From: Candidatus Sumerlaeota bacterium
GTDB taxonomy: Bacteria > CG03 > SLGR01
DNA length: 29,498 bases
NCBI GenBank assembly: GCA_007136585.1
Contig: SLGR01000105.1
Coordinates: 1-29,498 of the forward strand
Direction: 5' to 3'
Of this stretch, positions 25,706-29,498 are shown piece after piece. Under the pieces are notes generated by a model, which worked only from the letters and a program-made list of their open reading frames with translations, was not told where the DNA came from and made no database searches. The position numbers and the translations under genes were made by a program. Numbering within the stretch: the first letter of the stretch is position 1; every line of letters begins with the position of its first letter.

Positions 25706-26782
25706 TCAGACAATTACAAGGTTATCCCTGTTTATAACCTCCTCGTTCAGACACCCCCCCGTCATATCCTTTATCGATGAACTGTTACACCCCGCTATCT
25801 TCCTTATATCCTCCGCGGAAAAGTTCGCCAGCCCCAGGGCAACAGCCTCTCCCCCGGGACCGAGGCAGCTCACCGGGTCTCCTTCCGTAAAATCTCCTCC
25901 AACCCCGGTTATTCCCACAGCAAGGACGCTGCTGTTCTTTTCAAGAACGGCCCTGACAGCCCCGGCGTCCAGGGTCAGTGACCCGGCGGGGGTCATCCCG
26001 GCAATCCAGCGTTTCCGGTGCGGAAGTACGGATTTTCCCCCGTGAAAAACCGTCCCGGGGTTGGAGCCTTTTATTATCTCGGATATCACACCTTCCGCGC
26101 TCCCCTGGGCCACATATGTATCTATCCCGCAGAGGCGCGAGACCATACGGGCAGCCTGTATCTTTGAACCCATACCCCCGGAAGAACACTCAGACCCCTT
26201 CCCGCAGGCCCAGCTTTCAACCTCCGGGGTTATCTCATTTACCTCTTTCACCAGTTCCCCCGAAGAAGAGCGGAGCCCCTCAACATCGGTCAGAAGTATG
26301 AGCTTGTCGGCGTCAACCTTTACGGTCACTATGGCGGCTATACGGTCGTTATCCCCGAACTTAAGCTCTTCCACCGCCACCGTATCGTTCTCGTTTATAA
26401 CAGGTATAACCCCTCTCTCAAGAAGGGTGTTAAGGGTATTTCTGATATTAAGGTAGCTGCTTCTCAAGGCAAAATCCGAAGATGATACAAGTATCTGTCC
26501 CGCCATCCTGCCCCTGGAAGCGAAACCCTGGCGCCAGGCGTTCATAAGGTCTGTCTGCCCGATGCTGGCCGCGGCCTGCTTATGGCGGATATCCATCGTC
26601 CCCGGACAGATACCAAGCCCCTGCCGCCCGGCCTCAACCGCCCCGGAAGAGACTATAAGAAACTCGTGCCCCTCCTCAAGGAGAGAAACGACCTCCCCGG
26701 CAAGCCGGTCTATCCTGACGCTGTCAAGCCCGCCTTCGGGTTTTGTAAGAAGCCTTGTGCCGAGTTTTACAAGTATCCTCAT
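25706..26782 (-). CDS. proB: Glutamate 5-kinase with PUA domain
   Basis: Phosphorylates glutamate, the feedback-controlled first step of proline synthesis. The 358 residues comprise an amino-acid kinase domain (1-250) with VKLGTRLLT, VSSGAVEAGRQ, PVINENDTVAVEELKFGDND and SSGGMGSKIQAA, and a C-terminal PUA domain (about 265-350). The ATG at 26782 is set by the conserved MRILVKLGT opening. No Shine-Dalgarno is visible: the 20 nt upstream consist of the end of a terminator-like stem and a U/A-rich stretch. Expression may therefore depend on an unusual initiation mode. obgE, which commonly lies between rpmA and proB, is absent. Confidence 0.95.
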   Translation of the reverse strand: MRILVKLGTRLLTKPEGGLDSVRIDRLAGEVVSLLEEGHEFLIVSSGAVEAGRQGLGICPGTMDIRHKQAAASIGQTDLMNAWRQGFASRGRMAGQILVSSSDFALRSSYLNIRNTLNTLLERGVIPVINENDTVAVEELKFGDNDRIAAIVTVKVDADKLILLTDVEGLRSSSGELVKEVNEITPEVESWACGKGSECSSGGMGSKIQAARMVSRLCGIDTYVAQGSAEGVISEIIKGSNPGTVFHGGKSVLPHRKRWIAGMTPAGSLTLDAGAVRAVLEKNSSVLAVGITGVGGDFTEGDPVSCLGPGGEAVALGLANFSAEDIRKIAGCNSSSIKDMTGGCLNEEVINRDNLVIV

Positions 26783-26783
26783 T

Positions 26784-26832
26784 TATAAATAAAAGCAGGA
26801 GAGGCGGCCCCTCAGACTGCCCATCCTGCTTT
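26784..26832 (-). terminator. Intrinsic terminator-like hairpin between rpmA and proB
   Basis: In the minus-strand transcript AAAGCAGGA (26832-26824) pairs with TCCTGCTTT (26800-26792), a nine-base perfect stem. An inner GAGG/CCTC pairing sits above it, and TTTTATTTAT follows immediately. It would end or reduce transcription after rplU-rpmA. The proB ATG lies only 9 nt beyond the stem. Confidence 0.75.
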
Positions 26833-26862
26833 GAGATTATTTTACCCCGCCCGCAGGGACGC

Positions 26863-27114
26863 TCAGGCTCCGCTGACGCTTATAACCTTCCTGTTTCTCT
26901 TTCTTGAGAACCTGACCCTGCCGGAGACCCGGGCGTAAAGGGTGTCGTCCCGGCCGCGCCCTACATTCTCGCCCGGCCAGTACCTGGTGCCGCGCTGCCT
27001 GACTATTATACTCCCCGCCGGGACAAGTTCCCCGTCGGAAGCCTTGATCCCCAGGCGTCTGCCGGCGCTGTCCTTGCTGTTCTGTGTGGAACCTTTTCCT
27101 CTCTTATGGGCCAT
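26863..27114 (-). CDS. rpmA: 50S ribosomal protein L27
   Basis: Large-subunit protein whose flexible N-terminus reaches the peptidyl-transferase centre. The 83 residues open with [22 protein letters not shown], the standard form beginning directly at the functional AHK tail, with no Firmicutes-type leader to be cleaved by Prp. The core shows [28 protein letters not shown]. The ATG at 27114 follows the rplU stop by one base. A terminator-like hairpin begins about 30 bp after the stop, setting off the ribosomal genes from proB. Confidence 0.97.
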   Translation of the reverse strand: MAHKRGKGSTQNSKDSAGRRLGIKASDGELVPAGSIIVRQRGTRYWPGENVGRGRDDTLYARVSGRVRFSRKRNRKVISVSGA

Positions 27115-27115
27115 C

Positions 27116-27427
27116 TTACTTTATCTCCTCTACCAGGACACGGGTAAAGTTCTGCCGGTGTCCCACTTTCCTTGTATACCCTTTCCGTCTCTTCTTCTTG
27201 AAATTTATAACCTTGGGCCCTTTTACACGGCCCAGGACCTTCCCTGAAGCGGATGAACCCTTCACGTAGGGCTGCCCCACCTTAAGATCGTCGCCGTCAC
27301 GAAACAGCAGTATCTTCTCCCACTTGTGAATAGACCCCTCTTCAGGAGAGAGATCATCTATAAGAACCGCCTCGCCTTCCTTTATTACAATCTGGTTTCT
27401 TCCGTTTTCAACTACCGCGTATTTCAT
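27116..27427 (-). CDS. rplU: 50S ribosomal protein L21
   Basis: Large-subunit protein binding 23S rRNA. The 103 residues are the usual length. Seen: [19 protein letters not shown] at the start, the [35 protein letters not shown]-type C-terminal region that marks L21. The ATG overlaps the stop of the upstream PPC-domain gene (ATGA). rplU-rpmA pairing is near universal. The upstream leader normally found before rplU is replaced here by a protein-coding gene, so any autoregulatory leader would have to lie within it. Confidence 0.97.
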   Translation of the reverse strand: MKYAVVENGRNQIVIKEGEAVLIDDLSPEEGSIHKWEKILLFRDGDDLKVGQPYVKGSSASGKVLGRVKGPKVINFKKKRRKGYTRKVGHRQNFTRVLVEEIK

Positions 27428-27843
27428 AACCTGAGCCCTTTCAGACCTGTATCCTCTTCCATAACCCTCTCAGCCTTTATACCCGACATATATATGAAAA
27501 ACTCCCCCGTGCCGTGCACCCGGGCCTCTTTCAGATGCCCGCCCGTAACACGCGAATCGTCATCAGCCAGGGAGACGTGAATATGCGATATGAGCTCCCC
27601 GCCCGAGTTTACGAAGTTGCCGGTAGCCGAGACTATCTCCCGGGGCCCGGAAAGGTTATTATCCTTATAGGTCCCCTTTCCCATAAAATACCCCAGCCGG
27701 ACATCTTTCATCATCCCGGTTCCGCTTAACAGAACCCCCAGACCCGCGGGTTCCGCTCCAACGGCTTTCTCCAGAGAACTTATAACGTCCTCTCCCTGCC
27801 TGAGGCGCACTGCAATAAGATTTCCCTCTTTACGGGTTTCCAT
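27424..27843 (-). CDS. PPC/DUF296-domain protein (plants-and-prokaryotes conserved domain)
   Basis: The 139 residues form one PPC domain. Seen: an N-terminal strand with LIAVRLRQGEDVISSLEKA, the core GLGVLLSGTGMMKDVRLGYF, and the conserved histidine cluster SHIHVSLADDDSRVTGGHL (His87, His89, His103) that binds a metal in structures of the family. Plant relatives carry AT-hooks; this one has none. The bacterial role is unknown and DNA binding is only by analogy. It heads the rplU-rpmA run and overlaps rplU by 4 bp. The ATG at 27843 lies about 10 nt after a predicted -10 box, so the transcript would be leaderless or nearly so, and no Shine-Dalgarno is seen. Confidence 0.82.
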   Translation of the reverse strand: METRKEGNLIAVRLRQGEDVISSLEKAVGAEPAGLGVLLSGTGMMKDVRLGYFMGKGTYKDNNLSGPREIVSATGNFVNSGGELISHIHVSLADDDSRVTGGHLKEARVHGTGEFFIYMSGIKAERVMEEDTGLKGLRL

Positions 27844-27853
27844 AATTTAAGCC

Positions 27854-27883
27854 CTTATATCAAAAATACAGCTGTTTTGTAAA
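27854..27883 (-). promoter_or_regulatory. Promoter of the PPC-rplU-rpmA run, leaderless arrangement
   Basis: Minus strand: -35 TTTACA at 27878-27883 (five of six matches), an 18-bp spacer, and -10 TATAAG at 27854-27859 (five of six). The start codon at 27843 is only 10 nt beyond the -10, so the predicted 5' leader is about 3-4 nt. Confidence 0.6.
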
Positions 27884-27950
27884 CCCCCCGAAAACATGTC
27901 AGCCGCGCAACCCCGGAATACCCCACCTCGTTTCACGGCCGATTTTACCT

Positions 27951-27997
27951 TTATTTCACACTTATTTCATTTCTTTTTCAATCAAGAACCGTATAAT
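27951..27997 (+). promoter_or_regulatory. Promoter of the exported coiled-coil gene with upstream direct repeats
   Basis: A consensus -10 TATAAT is at 27992-27997, giving a start near 28004 and a 40-nt leader to the ATG at 28044. No good -35 is seen at 16-19 bp. Instead, two exact copies of TTATTTCA (27951-27958 and 27962-27969) lie 11 bp apart, one helical turn, at about -49 and -38. This is the pattern of an activator site. Confidence 0.45.
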
Positions 27998-28043
27998 ATC
28001 AATGGAAATATTAAGAAAGCTTAGTAAATTAAGGAGAGAACAT

Positions 28044-29351
28044 ATGAAACTTTATCTGAAAAACTTAACCGGGATTTTTGCAATAGCAGGGCTTGCCTTC
28101 AGTTTATGTGTTACCGAGGCGCATTCAAGACTCTCCCATATCCGGGAACGCAGTAACCAGAGGATCTCAGCTATGATGGACAGGGCCGCCGCACGCGCTC
28201 CCAGGGGTCACACACGAGCTCTGAGCCTGGGAAGTGTCAGACTCGCCGGAAGAGGAGCGAAAGTAAGCAGACCGGCGCCAAGACCCAACCTTCCCTCCGC
28301 ATCAGATGTTAAAGCAATAAACGACCTCAAAGATACGTACCAGGATTCTCTGAAAGATATTCATCAGGAGAAGGAGGCTGAACTTGCCCCTATAGAGGCG
28401 GAGATAGCCGAAGCAGTTGAGGCTCTTGAGGAGGAGTTCGGAACACAGATAGAGGCTCTCAATAAAGAGATTGATACTCTGATAAATGCTAAAGACGCGG
28501 CCCTTTCCGAATTAAGGAAAGATTTTCTCACTGACCTTCTGACAGCTGTAAAAGAGGGAAACCTCGGGGATATCGGAGACCTAATAAGCGGTTACAGGTC
28601 CGACCGCAAGGAGGTCTCTAAAGCTTTTGACGGAGAGATAAGCGATATAAAGGATAATATCGCCGATGCCGAAGAGGCGCAGGAGAAAGCGGTTGAGGCG
28701 GTCAAAGAGAGCTATGCCGCTGATCTGAAAGAGATAAACGATAAGTACGATGCCAAGGCCGACGAACTTCTTGCCGAGTATAAGTCGGATGTTAAGGATT
28801 ACTGGAAAGATAATAAATTCGGGAACCAGAATATACCTGACAGTGTCCTTGATCCTGAGAAAAAGACAAAACTCTCAGATCTGAGAAATATAAGAAGTTT
28901 TACTTCATCATCCTCGGGAACTGTCCCCAGAAGAGCGGCTTCCCTGCCGAATATGCGAATAGTCAGAAGCGGTATCTCCTCCGGAGCGCCGGCCAGAAAC
29001 GTCAATTTTGCCGCTTCAAGCGGATCGTCCGTAACTCCTGCAAGCAGAAACCTCTTTTCCTCTTCAAGCGGATCGTCCGCAACTCCTGCAAACAGAAACC
29101 TCTTTTCCTCTTCAAGCGGATCGTCCGCAACTCCTGCAAACAGAAACTTCATTTCCGCAACTCCGAGCGGATCGTCCAGTAATATTGTAAACAGCAGAGT
29201 TTCCTCTTCTGGACCGCCGAGTTCAGCCTATAGAAATCTACCTGAGAGCATATCAACACGGAGCGGGGCTGGGATAATATCACTCAACGTTTCCGATATA
29301 CCGGAAATTCAAAGGGAGGCCACCCCTCTTTCTCCTTCGTGGACAAGATAG
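28044..29351 (+). CDS. Exported coiled-coil protein with Ser-rich repeat tail, unknown function
   Basis: I do not recognise this 435-residue protein. Seen: a signal peptide (MKLYLKNLTGIFAIAGLAFS, likely cut near TEA-H at 26 or just after); an Arg-rich segment (29-82); an acidic/basic helical region at 88-258 with heptad-like spacing, strongly coiled-coil and broken near GNLGDIGDL (172-180); then a low-complexity Ser/Asn/Pro tail (283-400) with tandem repeats. There are no enzyme motifs or membrane segments after the signal. The ATG at 28044 has AAGGAG 7 nt upstream; an ATG at 28002 would fall at or before the predicted transcription start. It is divergent from the ribosomal run, monocistronic, and ended by a strong terminator. 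It could be a surface or periplasmic structural protein. Confidence 0.8.
   Translation: MKLYLKNLTGIFAIAGLAFSLCVTEAHSRLSHIRERSNQRISAMMDRAAARAPRGHTRALSLGSVRLAGRGAKVSRPAPRPNLPSASDVKAINDLKDTYQDSLKDIHQEKEAELAPIEAEIAEAVEALEEEFGTQIEALNKEIDTLINAKDAALSELRKDFLTDLLTAVKEGNLGDIGDLISGYRSDRKEVSKAFDGEISDIKDNIADAEEAQEKAVEAVKESYAADLKEINDKYDAKADELLAEYKSDVKDYWKDNKFGNQNIPDSVLDPEKKTKLSDLRNIRSFTSSSSGTVPRRAASLPNMRIVRSGISSGAPARNVNFAASSGSSVTPASRNLFSSSSGSSATPANRNLFSSSSGSSATPANRNFISATPSGSSSNIVNSRVSSSGPPSSAYRNLPESISTRSGAGIISLNVSDIPEIQREATPLSPSWTR
29014..29157 (+). repeat. Three 48-bp tandem repeats inside the exported protein gene
   Basis: Units start at 29014, 29062 and 29110, each beginning CTTCAAGCGGATCGTCCG. Unit 2 differs from unit 1 at two bases and from unit 3 at three bases. 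They encode the 16-residue repeat SSSSGSSATPANRNLF. A decayed fourth copy follows from about 29161, and upstream (28970-29013) there is a more diverged relative. The period is a multiple of three, so copy changes keep frame. Confidence 0.92.
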
Positions 29352-29372
29352 GCTGTAAGTTTCGTACGGCGC

Positions 29373-29410
29373 AATAAGAAAAACCCGGTTTAAATCGGGT
29401 TTTTCTTATT
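29373..29410 (+). terminator. Strong intrinsic terminator after the exported protein gene (bidirectional)
   Basis: A perfect 15-bp stem, AATAAGAAAAACCCG (29373-29387) and CGGGTTTTTCTTATT (29396-29410), flanks an 8-nt loop. The GC-rich top and T-rich 3' arm suit Rho-independent termination on the plus strand; the mirror arm (A-rich 5' side) gives the same on the minus strand for anything entering from the right. Confidence 0.93.
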
Positions 29411-29498
29411 AATTCCAAATTCTTTTAGGGCATTTACCGTTTCAGGGACTAAATTCATCCCCATTTTTGTTAGCTAAAACTTGAAATAATAGCTTTAC
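29411..29498. other. AT-rich end of window, no supported gene
   Basis: These 88 bases are clearly richer in AT than the operons. On the minus strand short open stretches exist (one ends in a TGA after about 18 codons from the window edge, another has 24 codons), but none has a recognisable family or ribosome binding site. One may be the tail of a convergent gene that lies outside the window. Confidence 0.5.

Noticed and set aside
28044-28120. Lipoprotein signal in the exported protein (cysteine in AFSLC)
   Set aside because: The residue before Cys is Leu, not Gly/Ala/Ser, so the lipobox is not satisfied; signal peptidase I cleavage is more likely.
29411-29498. A 24-codon minus-strand frame ending within the terminator loop
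   Set aside because: Too short, no ribosome binding site, low-complexity AT-rich sequence, and its stop lies inside the hairpin.

Overview
The window is a densely packed bacterial chromosome segment. Almost all of it is coded on the minus strand, in two consecutive runs of genes; one secreted-protein gene lies on the plus strand at the right end. I see no transposase, phage gene, CRISPR array, tRNA or rRNA. The coding style is uniform: moderately GC-rich, frequent ATA for isoleucine even in ribosomal protein genes, several GTG starts, and 1-4 bp gene overlaps. Gene order fits an uncultivated bacterial lineage. Candidate phyla such as Omnitrophota came to mind from the cimA and LCP/nadD contexts, but the sequence alone does not settle the taxonomy.

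Region A (27843 down to 19273, minus strand) is a housekeeping run: a PPC/DUF296-domain gene, rplU, rpmA, a terminator-like hairpin, proB, proA, nadD, an LCP-LytR_C protein, rsfS, argS, a metallo-beta-lactamase-fold hydrolase and a soluble diguanylate cyclase. The usual obgE between rpmA and proB is missing. The first gene appears to be transcribed as a nearly leaderless mRNA.

Region B (19245 down to 1, minus strand) looks like one 19-kb amino-acid operon behind a good sigma70-type promoter (TTGACA, 17 bp, TAAATT) whose -10 lies inside a 13-bp palindrome. Gene order is alaC-like aminotransferase, hom, thrC, thrB, lysC, cimA, a small membrane-anchored protein, ilvD, ilvB, ilvN, ilvC, leuA, leuC, leuD, leuB, asd, ecfT and truA (cut by the window edge). 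Together they encode aspartate to threonine (lysC, asd, hom, thrB, thrC). They also encode pyruvate to the 2-oxo acids of valine, leucine and isoleucine. Isoleucine carbon would enter through citramalate (cimA), with one leuBCD set shared between the CimA and LeuA branches. No threonine deaminase or ilvE is seen here. The AlaC-type enzyme is the only aminotransferase.

Region C (27844-29498) is a divergent intergenic region followed by a plus-strand gene for a 435-residue exported coiled-coil protein with a Ser-rich C-terminal tail carrying near-identical 48-bp tandem repeats. It ends in a strong 15-bp-stem terminator. The last 88 bases are AT-rich and hold no gene I can support.

Most notable points: the compact combined Thr/Ile/Val/Leu operon with its palindromic operator candidate; a KARI (IlvC) cofactor loop that predicts NADH use; an LCP protein that has lost its catalytic signature; a terminator hairpin abutting an SD-less proB; a PPC-domain gene heading the L21/L27 operon; and the repeat-bearing exported protein.
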